Below are positions 1-9,591 of a stretch of DNA of 64,000 bases, one piece after another; positions within the stretch are counted from its first letter, which is position 1, and each line of letters begins with the position of its first letter. Source of the stretch: Trichosporon coremiiforme (taxonomy: Eukaryota; Basidiomycota; Tremellomycetes; Trichosporonales; Trichosporonaceae). The stretch spans positions 1-64,000 of the forward strand of contig BCJJ01000018.1 of assembly GCA_039545355.1 (NCBI GenBank), in the 5' to 3' direction. Below the pieces are notes generated by a model. That model saw only the letters and a program-made list of their open reading frames with translations, made no database searches and was not told the DNA's origin. The position numbers were made by a program, and so were the translations under genes.

Positions 1-403
1 GTCGTTCCCTGTACCTGCCGTTTTCGAGAGTCATTTGTGTACACCAATCCTCCAGTCAACTGCCACAACGGATCAACCTTACCTTCAAAAGACGGACGCA
101 ACCTCGCCAACCGCCTTCTTCCTTCCTCCCCTACCAACCACCGACCTACCCCACTTTGGTCACCGACTCACCTCTTCGTCTCGCTTCACTTCCACTTCTC
201 ATTCATCTTTCCTTTCCACCGCCCGCCGGCACCTCTTCGTCCCTTCACCACCACCACCTTCGATTTCGTCGTCGCGCACACGCCCGCGACTAACCCATCT
301 TTTGCTTTCCATCGCGTGCCTGTCGATCGACCTGGCGTCGACTCGTCCGACCTCATCATACCGCTCTGCCCCTCCATCGCATCCATCAACCGCATCAATC
401 ACC

Positions 404-1180
404 ATGGCCACCTCCGCCTTCATGCCCTACGTTCCCCAGCAGGCTCCCCAACCTGTCGCCTCCACCTCTGGCTATAAGCCCAAGCGCAAGCGTGATGCGT
501 CCGTCGATATGGAGGACGAGGCTTTCGAGAAGGTAGGTCAACAAATATGACGCGTTTGAGAGATAGAGCAATTATTGACATTCGCGCAGCACCTCCGCGT
601 CCTCCCTCCCTCCGTCGAGGGTCCGAACGGCTTCGCGTTCCCTCCCGACCTCATCCCCTCGTCTGCCACTTCCGCCTCTGTCTCCGAGTCCGACCGCATG
701 GACAACGACATGGACTTTGAGATGGACGACGCGAGCTACGTTCCGCCTCAGAAGCAGTACAGCTACGCCGAGGGCGGCTCTGGTGGGTTCGGATTCGGCC
801 CCGGTGCCGATGAAGACGAGCTTACTGACGACGATGACTTCTCATCCTCGTTCTACCCATCCATGTATGCCCACCCCACCACTGCGCCGAACACAGCCTT
901 CCCCTCTAGCGCGTCTGCCCCCGTGTCTCCGACGGCCTGGAACGCCCAGCCCTACGCCCAGAACCTCGAGGCTCCCAAGGGTGCCGGTCTAATGCAGCCT
1001 GCTGTGTCTGCCCCCCTTGCCGACGACGCGACTGCTGTTGAGCGCGCGCGCGCTCAGCACGGCCCTCACTGCACCAGCATCCCCAAGTTGCGCATGAGCG
1101 ACTACCCCAACGCGATCACTGGCGAGCGGAGCCTCTGGACCGTTTGCCAGGATTGCGGGGCCATGGAGATGGCCAAGTGA
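404..1180 (+). CDS. Hypothetical protein with a conserved-looking His/Cys C-terminus
   Basis: Two exons, 404-532 and 590-1180, give a 239-aa protein. The 57-nt intron (533-589) starts GTAGGT, ends GCGCAG and joins in phase 0. The start is the ATG in CACCATGG at 404, after a CT-rich leader; the open frame upstream lacks a good start. Residues 1-45 carry a short basic stretch (KPKRKRD) that could be a nuclear signal. The middle is acidic and Ser/Pro-rich and looks disordered. The last 40 residues are different: H-x2-HC followed about 30 residues later by VCQDCG, with a PNAITGERSLW core between. This spacing would allow a small metal-binding fold, which is inference. I do not recognise a named family and assign no function. 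No neighbour suggests a role. Confidence 0.8.
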
Positions 1181-2585
1181 ACTCGATCTTGATGAGCGTA
1201 GCTGGTCTTCTGCTCGAAGAAGACGACGTGAACTGGATCTCCCGCACATCTGTCATCAACCAATCCTTCACCACCCTCTCCCTTGATCTCTGCTGCAATG
1301 CAAGCAGTTCAAGCGATCCCCCGACCCAGACAAGCGGAGGCAGCGCCGGTGTGCGCCCTCCGCTGCGGGCAGCTTGCGAGCCCCCGCCGGCCAAGGCATC
1401 AATAAGACCGCCAGACAAAAGCCTTGTATTGTAGTTTTGTATCGAATGCATCAAATTGAGCAACACCAGTTCGTCATTGTTCGACATAGTTTTGTTCGCG
1501 GGACCGGTGAATGCATGGGAACGTCAATTGGTGGTGGAGTAGCAAGGCGGGGGAAGAAGAACAAGCGCGCCTCAGTCGCAGTCGTTCAGTCAAGGTCGAC
1601 GGATGCAACATGCATAGATGGGAGCAAAGTGAATCGCACGAGGTGGGAAGGTGGGAGACTAGCAGCGGTGAGTGAGGGCGACGTTGGCAAAAACAAATCA
1701 CTCAACTGCCACAGGCGCTGGAAGCGAGCGCCCTCCACCGTCGGTACACGCGTGCAGCCGAGGGCGGCCGGGCGCGCAGGCGCGAAGGGTCGCGCTTCAT
1801 TACGACCAGCCACCACAAATCTGCCACCGCACGCGTCCGGCCCTCTTGGCTGGCCTGGGTGGGCTAGCCCGTACAGCGGGATCAACTGACTGAGGGCGGT
1901 GAGCGGTCTGGATAAACGCCCCGCGCACGGCTCGGAGATGGGGTGGGTTGACTCAGATCCAGCGAGTAAGCGAGCGAGGCGACCGGTCAATCGCCCTGGA
2001 ACAGGACCGTTCAAGCAAGTGTTCACATTTCGAATTTGTGCAGAATTACCAATCTGCTCGCGTGAGAGTCGCGTGATGTTTCATTCGGCGCCTAGGCCCA
2101 CCTGGGCGCTGCATTCTAGGCCTGCGCAAGGCGTAAGATACTTGGCGCATACCAGGACGCCTACGAGGAGCAACAGTCACGTGAGGAGATCAGTCGTGAT
2201 CACGTATCCGCTCCTCCTCCTTAAAAAGCTCTGGTCACGCCAGATCATGTGACTCGCCCCACGTGGGAAATGGACCTCCACCTCTGTGACGCGCAGAGGC
2301 GTCGAGATTTTGGAAGTTTCGGTTACGAGCTCTGAGTAGTCAACAACAGTCATCTGCGACATCTACACACTCCCAATCGTCCGCTGTATTCTCGCCTATC
2401 GGCAGTTACACTCCTTAGGGCTCCCATAACCACTCTGAGCGACTGACCACCCGGAATCGACACCCGTCTCTTAGTGGAGCTCTCACACGACCTCCGCCTG
2501 GGCTTCCCTCACCACACCACCCATCCGCTTCAATCGACGCAGCTGCTTGCTCCACCGATCGAGACGATAGAGAGTAGAAGCTAGG
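1181..2585. other. Spacer; 3' flank of the first gene and promoter of the C1D gene
   Basis: I see no supported gene. Open frames here are short, overlap on both strands and match nothing. The right-hand 400 bases hold several CACGTG-type sites (listed separately) and a CT-rich leader before the ATG at 2586. Confidence 0.6.
2178..2267. promoter_or_regulatory. Cluster of CACGTG-type E-boxes upstream of the C1D gene
   Basis: CACGTG occurs at 2178-2183 and again at 2260-2265. The second sits in the perfect 10-bp palindrome CCCACGTGGG (2258-2267). Two related half-matches, ATCACGTA and ATCATGTGA, lie between. The cluster is about 320-410 bp before the start codon. CACGTG is the classical bHLH site (Cbf1/Pho4 type in yeasts). 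Use as a binding site here is inference from sequence alone. Confidence 0.4.
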
Positions 2586-3796
2586 ATGGAGGACCCCTCG
2601 GCTACCCTCAAGTCGTTCGACTCGACGCTGTCCGCGCTCGAGACGGCAGTTGCGCCCCTCTTCGACCAGAGCTTGAACTCGCTCCGGGACGGGCTCGGCG
2701 GTATCGACCGTGCCAAGCTCGATGTTTTGCTCGCGTACACTATCAACAACCTTGTCTGGAGTGAGTACTCATTTCCTCGACTGTGGAGATGCGACGGTTC
2801 CTTCCCCTGCCCCGGGGAAGACATGGAGGCTACACACCACACACGCGCGTTGTGCGCCGCTGTCGCCCTCCTCGAATCACTTGGCACGCAGTTGGACAGC
2901 TAGAGCCTTTCGGCATGACATAGCTGACATACAGTGTACCTCAAGACGAGAGGTGCTAATCCCGACGACCACGATGTGACGAAGGAGCTTGTGAGTGTTT
3001 CGAGGAAGGAGGAAAGGATGCGATCGGCGTGCAAGGGCGCACTCTCGCTCCTCGAGCCTTGCGTATGGCGACAGCGATGGCTTCCTTCCTTTCTTCCATC
3101 AAGCTTCTAGTTCATTGAGGTTGTAAGCTGACATCCAGGACCGTATTAAGACATACTACGCCAAGGTCCGCGACGCCGAGTCTGGAGTCTCGACTCGTGA
3201 GTACTGATCGCCCTCTACCGTCTGTCTGGGAGTCCGGAGTAGCTGCAGCTGCGCTTCAACAGGCGCAACAGTTATTACTCCGTATTGCGCCCAGCTACCT
3301 GGAATCTCGCGACCTTAGCTGACATCCAGGCCGCTCCAAGATCGACGCCGACGCCGCTCACCGCTTCGTCATCGGCAACCTTCCGCACCTGCAGAAGTCT
3401 AAGTTCAAGACGCAGACCACCGAGGCTGAGGCAAGTACATCTGCTGCCGCCGTCGCGCAGCGCCAGGCTGAGGCTGCTGTCGGACGACCGAGTCGCTTCA
3501 AGCACGTCGCGAAGGAGACGGAGCGGATAGTCCCCGGTGCTGCTGCCGACGAGGACGACGATGCGGAAAACGAGGACGACGACGTTGAAGACGAGGATGA
3601 CGGCGACGAGGATGAGGATGAAGAAGACGACGACGACGACGATGATGATGATGAGGATGAGGATGGAGAGGAGGGAGGATCTGGAGAAGACGTCGAAATG
3701 GCCGACGCCGAGGCGCTGCTCGCTTCCGTTGACAAGGAGATCGACTCGGACAAGAGCAATGGTCGCAAACGGAAACGAAGGGCTGCGCTCGAGTAA
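2586..3796 (+). CDS. LRP1: Exosome-associated C1D/Lrp1 (Rrp47) protein
   Basis: Four exons (2586-2760, 2935-2990, 3139-3196, 3330-3796) encode 251 aa. The Sas10/Utp3/C1D domain covers about residues 1-115: an N-terminal helical stretch with TLSALETAVAPLF, then the landmark LLAYTINNLVWMYLKTRG, which is completed only when exon 1 is joined to exon 2, then ELDRIKTYYAKV and the DADAAHRFV helix. In characterised fungi and animals this protein binds Rrp6 and the nuclear exosome and acts in 3' processing of 5.8S rRNA, snRNA and snoRNA. After residue 150 the protein departs from the family: a long run of Asp/Glu (about residues 165-210), then a basic tail (GRKRKRR) resembling a nuclear signal. The usual family tail is Lys/Arg-rich, so the acidic block is unusual. 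All three introns end in a near-identical GCTGACATMCAG. Confidence 0.93.
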
Positions 3797-4021
3797 CGTC
3801 TAGCTGTACTTCTGGGTTTGATGGGGTTTGTAACATGCACTTTCTGCTTCTGTACACCACATACAAAACCTCCTGTCCGGTGCTGAACTGACTGTGATCC
3901 GATCTCGTTGATAACTGCCCGACCGTGAAGAGAGCTCTTGAAAGCTAACCTCCCCCGAGTTCCAGGAGGTTTGAACGGGCCCGTGCTCCTCCCCTTCGCT
4001 GCAAGAGCGTGCAAAACATCC

Positions 4022-4025
4022 AAAA
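4022..4025 (-). terminator. Possible Pol III terminator for the tRNA-Glu gene
   Basis: On the minus strand a run of four T lies 20 nt beyond the 3' end of the tRNA-Glu gene. This is the minimal RNA polymerase III stop signal. It is short, and the assignment rests on position. Confidence 0.4.
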
Positions 4026-4045
4026 GGACAAGCGTTGCCGCCTCA

Positions 4046-4154
4046 TTCTCCGCCAGGGAGTCGAACCCTGCTCTATCGCGATCACTGGAAGCTCGTTCGA
4101 GCTCAGCTGCTCTCTCTTGAGAGGCGATTATACTAACCGATATACTAGCGAAGA
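4046..4154 (-). tRNA. tRNA-Glu (CTC) with a 37-nt intron
   Basis: Read on the minus strand, the 7-bp acceptor stem TCTTCGC/GCGGAGA closes completely (one G-T pair) with discriminator A. The D arm holds GG in its loop (ATCGGTTA). The anticodon stem is ATCGC/GCGAT with loop C-T-CTC-A, and the T arm is CAGGG-TTCGACT-CCCTG. The loop CTCTCA matches eukaryotic tRNA-Glu. A 37-nt intron sits after position 37, the canonical tRNA intron site, leaving a 72-nt mature body without the CCA tail. The intron contains the self-complementary GAGCTCGAACGAGCT, which could form its own hairpin. Anticodon assignment depends on where the intron is drawn, but only CTC closes the stem properly. Confidence 0.85.
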
Positions 4155-4493
4155 GACGCTATTTGATGGTGAGCACGCCCCTGGGGACGCTGAGGGCGCA
4201 CTGGGCGCGCGGAGTCTATCGGCGGGCGGTGGCGTTGTCGGTGCAACGAGATCAACGAGCAAGTGTGTGACCTGGGCAGGCAGCGACACGGAACTACACA
4301 TCGACGTTGCATGAGGGCAGACGATGTGTTTTCTGGAACCTCCTTGACTCGCCCCCCGTGTGGTTTCATGGTTTTCTGTGCCGGCGCAGAATGGTCTGGT
4401 ATGCCGGCTGTGCATGACAGACTGGTGTGGACGCTGGTGTTGCAGGCTGATCGAGACGGGTGGCGGTCGGTCAATGTAAACAACACCGAGACC

Positions 4494-5537
4494 TCAATCG
4501 TCCTCTGTACCACGCGGTGCCTGAACCGCATACGGTCGTTTCAGTCGAAGCCCACGCATGACATGGATCCCCCTTTGTCTCGCCTGCCAGTCTTCACATG
4601 CGTCTTGATCTACAATGACTCTATTGCACAGGAGCGACTTCCCACAGACACTGGTCCATCGCCGCCCGCGACTGGTTGGACCACTACGAAACGTTAAAGT
4701 CATCCTCCGTTGACTTACTGACATACAACGCCCCGGGAGTGACCCGGTACCAGTAGTATGCGAACCTGCGCTTGCACAGCGGCGCGAGGGCGCCTTCGAC
4801 TCGATGCCGCCCTTGACGATGAACACATGGCTGCGGAAACCCTTCCCCACGACATCACGGCCATTCAGCCGCGCAAGCGCGTTCTTGGCCGTATCGAGGC
4901 TCGGCGTCCTGACACGAATCTCCTTTACGTGCGGCCCCAAAAGCGCCGCGACGACATGACACCTGGCCTCGGTAGGGGGCCCGTACCTCTTCCGGCCTGG
5001 GATCTGATAATGGCTCAACCAACGCTCGCGGAGTTCAACACCCACGACAGTCGCGCCATGCACGAATGCGCCACTGGGACCGCGCCGAGAGACATCGGCA
5101 CAGTTACACGACGGGTCCATGATGAGTTCCAGGCGCCGAAGAGGTGGGAAGCGGTAGTTGCACACCACGTTTCGGCCGTGGTGCAGCGTCAGGTCTGCTG
5201 CTGGGGAGATGTGGGCGAGCAGAGCGTTCAGACGCTTCGAGGGGGGGACCTCGGCATATACGTAGATGTTGCGTGCGCGCCGCATTGCATGCGCTTGCGA
5301 GGGGGTTGGAGGGACAGGCGATTGGCGGAAGCACCGCAGACAGCCGTGCTCGGAAGTGAACACGAGACGGCCGCCGAGTTTCATAATCGCGAGCTCGTCG
5401 CCAGCCATGAACGTGTCGGCTATCTTGATCATGTACGGGCTGACGAGTCGGGATGAGAGCAGGTCGTGATACTCGAGGTGCTGCAGTATGCACTCCATGC
5501 TGTGCGGATAGTTGCGCGGATGCAGGCTGGGTGCCAT
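4494..5537 (-). CDS. F-box-like protein with CxC motif, solitary copy
   Basis: The start ATG at 5537 gives MAPSLHPRNYPHSMECIL, matching the N-terminus of the array members at 35-42 kb (YPHI-E-I, then a helix with LL-R). Residues 8-45 are an F-box-like helical region. Around residue 142 comes DPSCNC, the CxC motif shared by all six copies in the window. The copy lies on the opposite strand, 30 kb from the array, and is the most divergent. The 3' end is unresolved. The frame drawn runs to 4494, but the +1 frame reaches a stop at 4715 after VRILLVPG, which resembles the VRIVYSDF ending of a paralogue. The true protein may therefore be shorter, or the frame may be shifted near 4810. F-box proteins usually recruit substrates to SCF ubiquitin ligases; here that is only a possibility. 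Confidence 0.65.
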   Translation of the reverse strand: MAPSLHPRNYPHSMECILQHLEYHDLLSSRLVSPYMIKIADTFMAGDELAIMKLGGRLVFTSEHGCLRCFRQSPVPPTPSQAHAMRRARNIYVYAEVPPSKRLNALLAHISPAADLTLHHGRNVVCNYRFPPLRRLELIMDPSCNCADVSRRGPSGAFVHGATVVGVELRERWLSHYQIPGRKRYGPPTEARCHVVAALLGPHVKEIRVRTPSLDTAKNALARLNGRDVVGKGFRSHVFIVKGGIESKAPSRRCASAGSHTTGTGSLPGRCMSVSQRRMTLTFRSGPTSRGRRWTSVCGKSLLCNRVIVDQDACEDWQARQRGIHVMRGLRLKRPYAVQAPRGTEDD

Positions 5538-5665
5538 GACGGGGTGGATGGTGGCATGTGGCGGTCGATTGTGGGTGGATGGCGAAGAACGGTGACGGGG
5601 AGACCTGGAGGAGTGAGTGTTTACGAGATTCAATCGCGTCGACGTGTGCCAGCTTTTCGCCTTCG

Positions 5666-5677
5666 GCTCACGTGAGC
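5666..5677. promoter_or_regulatory. Perfect 12-bp palindrome containing CACGTG
   Basis: GCTCACGTGAGC is its own reverse complement. It lies about 130 bp upstream of the start of the minus-strand F-box-like gene, a plausible promoter position. It is a candidate bHLH-type site; no binding evidence is available. Confidence 0.4.
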
Positions 5678-5711
5678 GGAGCTCCGAGGGGCTTATAGCT
5701 ATAGCTACAAG

Positions 5712-5758
5712 AATCCATATCCACATCCATATCCATATCTATGGGATATGGGATATGG
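5712..5758. repeat. CCATAT tandem units facing their inverted copies (imperfect hairpin)
   Basis: The left half repeats ATCCATATCC-type units. The right half repeats GGGATATGG. The two halves are near reverse complements with only a few bases between, so the DNA or its transcript could fold into a hairpin. It lies about 180-220 bp upstream of the F-box-like start at 5537, next to the 12-bp palindrome. Confidence 0.7.
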
Positions 5759-5900
5759 AAACGCTCTGAGGAGGAATATGACGATATGCGGGGGAGTAAG
5801 CTGTCGAGATCGTCGCAGTTTTTGGCAGAGGGCGATTCCCTGAGCCTGAACTGGGTTGATTTCTCAGATCCAAACTGTGCAGAGCGAGATATCGCGGATA

Positions 5901-5940
5901 TATTGACAGATATTGGCAGATATTACCAGATATTGACGAT
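5901..5940. repeat. Four 10-bp tandem units, TATTGACAGA type
   Basis: The units TATTGACAGA, TATTGGCAGA, TATTACCAGA and TATTGACGAT follow each other without gaps. The exact 10-bp period is close to one helical turn, so the TATT cores lie on one face of the DNA. The block is AT-rich in a GC-rich setting. Confidence 0.75.
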
Positions 5941-8900
5941 ACTCTGACGCAATGCTAACGAATATCTCGCCAGCATCGCGAGCACGCGAGGTAATGTCTC
6001 AGGCTTCTGTCCCCTCAGACCCTGGCGGGGCGGAGATTGCAGCTGAGCTATCCTTGGGATGCTTGGTAGACCAGTTGACGGCGTGCAAGGCCACTGTGAG
6101 GTGCCCGAACGGACTGTCGGGGCTATCCTTCGCCATCGTTGCTCTCAGCTGAATAGGGCCCTGGCGCCCGTTGTCACTGGATGTACTCTTGCGAGCTTCA
6201 GCCGTGATGCGTGGCCGCCTTACAACCCGGCGGAAGGCCGGGCTTGACCATGGGACCCAGCAGCCTAACTAAATTATGTTACAGGGCAGTGGCTGTGGAG
6301 ACTACAGGGTGGTCTTGATCACAGTGCAAGATGGCATCGGCCCACCATGCTGGATAGTCGTACCAGCTGCATTGGAGTATGGAGTATCATGGTGCAAACC
6401 CGAGACATCGTAGACAGGATGGTAGCGCGCCAGATTCGCCAGAGCCATGTCATTGCCTTTGAGCGTAGAGGTGCTTGGAGCTGATGATGGATGTCGGCAG
6501 TGTGTGTAATCGCAGCCCACAATGCAAGTCATGACCGGCACGCACGGGCTCATGGACTACAGTGCTCTGGACTACCATATTGAGCGGATCTGATGCAGTA
6601 CTCCGATACGATTCCGAAGGGTAGCGCGCTTACTCCGTCCACACTCTGCGTGCTGACAACAGCGCAGAGGGTGCCACAGTCGTGACTCCTCAGCCGAGGC
6701 TGTCCACGCATCCATGGCCGACCGATAATTTGCGGCCAATGAGTGAAAGACTTTCTCGTAGCATGGGTTATGAGCGGAACTCGTCGATTGGTCACAGAAT
6801 GACATCTGCGCTGAGGACGATGAGGAAATGGGTGCCGCAGCGGTCGTCAATCGGCTGGCCGCCACCTGTTTCGTCCAACATGGTGGTATGAGACAACTGC
6901 AGACAGCCCTCAACCCGGCGGGAATGGTAAAAGTAATCCTCAGGGCGCGTTCACCAACTGCAGACGAACCAGCAACCGGGGACAGAGTAGCTGGCCGGAG
7001 GAAAGTCCCCACTCCACCTCGCCAATTCTAACGGACACAGTAAGCGCCCCTCTTCCACCGCAGCCGCGTACTGGCGCACGCCTGACAGCCCATGTAGCCC
7101 CTACCGAGCGTTAAGCCCAGCAGTGCACCCGCGGAGCAAGGAGCAACCATAGTTCGGTCATACACGCAGTGCTGTGGCATGTAATAAAGCGAAACGGGGT
7201 TACGGGCCTTGTTCGGCTCTCGGCGGTACTCCGGAAGCAGAGCACCGACGGGGACCACGGCGACCGGACTCCGTATCGAGACAGGGGTTACGGGGCCGCA
7301 GTAGCATCGGGCCTGTTGATAGCCCGCGATCAGTGTTACTGCGCGACCGCCTAGCGTCCTTTCGGCGCGCTCCCGAAGTCTAGAACATCGGTGTGGTATA
7401 TGCTACGGTGTGACTGAAACCACCGACTGTAAACTGGGATCAAGAAAGGACCCGCTGCCGAGCAACCAGTGCAACGCGCGCGTAGTGCAACTGCAGCATC
7501 GGATCTTCACAGAGGACCAGCGTGGAACGCTTGGACAGGATGCGGCAGAAGGCAGCCAGCTGCATGAGGTCGATTAAGTGACGGTCAGCGGCCCACCGGG
7601 GCCGCAAACGTTGAACAGAGTGCACCTGCGGCCTGCGGCCTGGCTGCGGTGGCCTTGGAGTCCGCTCCACCGCCGCATCGTGCGCTCCAGTCTGCCTACT
7701 CTTCACGCAGCCGCCGATCGACGGCCATTCAAGCACAGCACCGTACGCTAAGGTGTGCAGTAAAATTATCTGACTTCCGCAAATAACCGCCCACTATCGA
7801 CGCCCGCCGCGCGAGGCATCGTGGTCCGGCGGGTACCGCCGTGTGGGAATTGTGACGGGAATCAGCTTGCCCATCTGCTCATCAGCCCATCGGTCCATCG
7901 ATCTGGGATCTAGGAAGCACCGCCGGGCTGGGATGATCGTCTCACTGACACTGTTGCATCGCCGCGGCGCGGAATCGTTTTGAGTTCTCACGCAGTCGCC
8001 CGGATCGGCGATGCCCTAGTCACCCACTGCAATCGGCGGAGCAGCATGCGCGCCTTGCACATGTTTTACGGACAGGCAGTCGACGAGCGAGGTGACCGTC
8101 GCAGAGCGTATTAGTGACCGCCGTCGTGCTGCACAGTTCGTCACCGCCTTCCTCCGTCCTCCACGCTCGGCACAACCCGCACTGCTCCAACGATCGGCGG
8201 CAGCAGGTATTCATGAACGCCATTATTGTGGGCCAATTTGCGTATCGTAAACGCCGTCACTACTTACCGCATCGCAGTACGAGCAACGTAAAGTAAAATC
8301 TGTCACCGAGGAATGCAATCCCCATGCGTGTGCCATGGGCTCATAAGACCCACCACCTGCCGGGCTCGTCTGTCAATTGACAGAGTCGAGCGCCGGCATC
8401 AAACGACGAAGTTATTGTAAGGTGGCAGGCTCCGACTCCGTTGCAAGTGCTCGAGGACTGAGGCTGGTGTGTCCCTCACTGGTGCCTCCTTTCGTTCCTC
8501 TCCTCCAGTTCCTATACGCGATACGCCATCGCCGGCATCGGCATCGGCACCCGTTTGTGCGGAGTTGCTCGGTAGCACGCGATCTTCAACTCTTGCCAGG
8601 ACAGGCAAGGACTCATCATTGCGACACCCCATTAAGAGTCGTCGCATGTCGGTGGAGATGTGAGTCGTGCCTCTTCATGACAGCTGAGCCCCTAGATGGG
8701 CATAACGCTGCCAGAACGAGCAACAGCTCGTGCGAATGAGAGCACGACTCGAGTAAACAAAAGTCGATCAGACGATAACGGTGCTGGCAGACAAGGTTGA
8801 ATCAGGCACCGTGCTCCGTGAAGAGGAGTACGTAATGCTGTCGTTTCGGGCCGACTGCCACTCACGTCGTACTCGTTGCCACATCGAGAGCAAACCATGT

Positions 8901-9565
8901 TCTGGATCAGCAAGCGCCCCCAGCTTCCAGGAGCCACTTCCGCCCTGTGTGAAGCCTATGCTACTGCGTCGAGCGCCGGGTACGACTAATCCCTGTCAAG
9001 CTCACGAAAGAAGACGGGAGCACGTGGAGTTTGAGCGCAAACATCGACAAACCCAACTTGAATTGCTCGGTCCACACGGCACGAGATACGGGCTGCACTC
9101 TAAAGCGATCCGGGCAGAGACGAGCTGACATGCCTTGACGCACCAGCCACAGTAGCACATGATTTGCTGCGGAGAAGGTTCCGACGTGCACGTTTGAAGC
9201 AGTCGAGAACATGACTGGTATGTCCTGAGCGGGCACGATGGTCGTAGCTCTGGAAGTGTACGTTCGGCGCGGGAACTCTCGTAAAGGCTGCGCTGGAAGC
9301 AACGAGGCAGCGCGGCCCAGGAGTGACAATTGTCGACACGAAACACGTCCTCATTCCAACTGCATTCCAACGAGGCCCCTTTTCCCCCTTTTCCTGGCTC
9401 GCTGTGGCTCCCTGCAATGGCTCATCGTGATCCTCGCTATCCCATGAGTCCTGCTGCTCCAGGCTCTGACCGGCCCTCTTACGGTGCCTGCTGCCCAGTC
9501 GCTGGTATTCGGTCAGCTTGTCAGCTCATCAGGCGTTCAGGATCGTCCTCCCACCCACCGAAACG

Positions 9566-9591
9566 CTGAAAATTAAGGAAACAATTTTCAG
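9566..9591. repeat. Perfect 9-bp inverted repeat with an 8-nt loop
   Basis: CTGAAAATT and AATTTTCAG flank AAGGAAAC. The arms are exact reverse complements. No gene lies within several kilobases, so no role can be assigned. It is not followed by a T-run and does not look like a Pol III or bacterial terminator. Confidence 0.6.
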
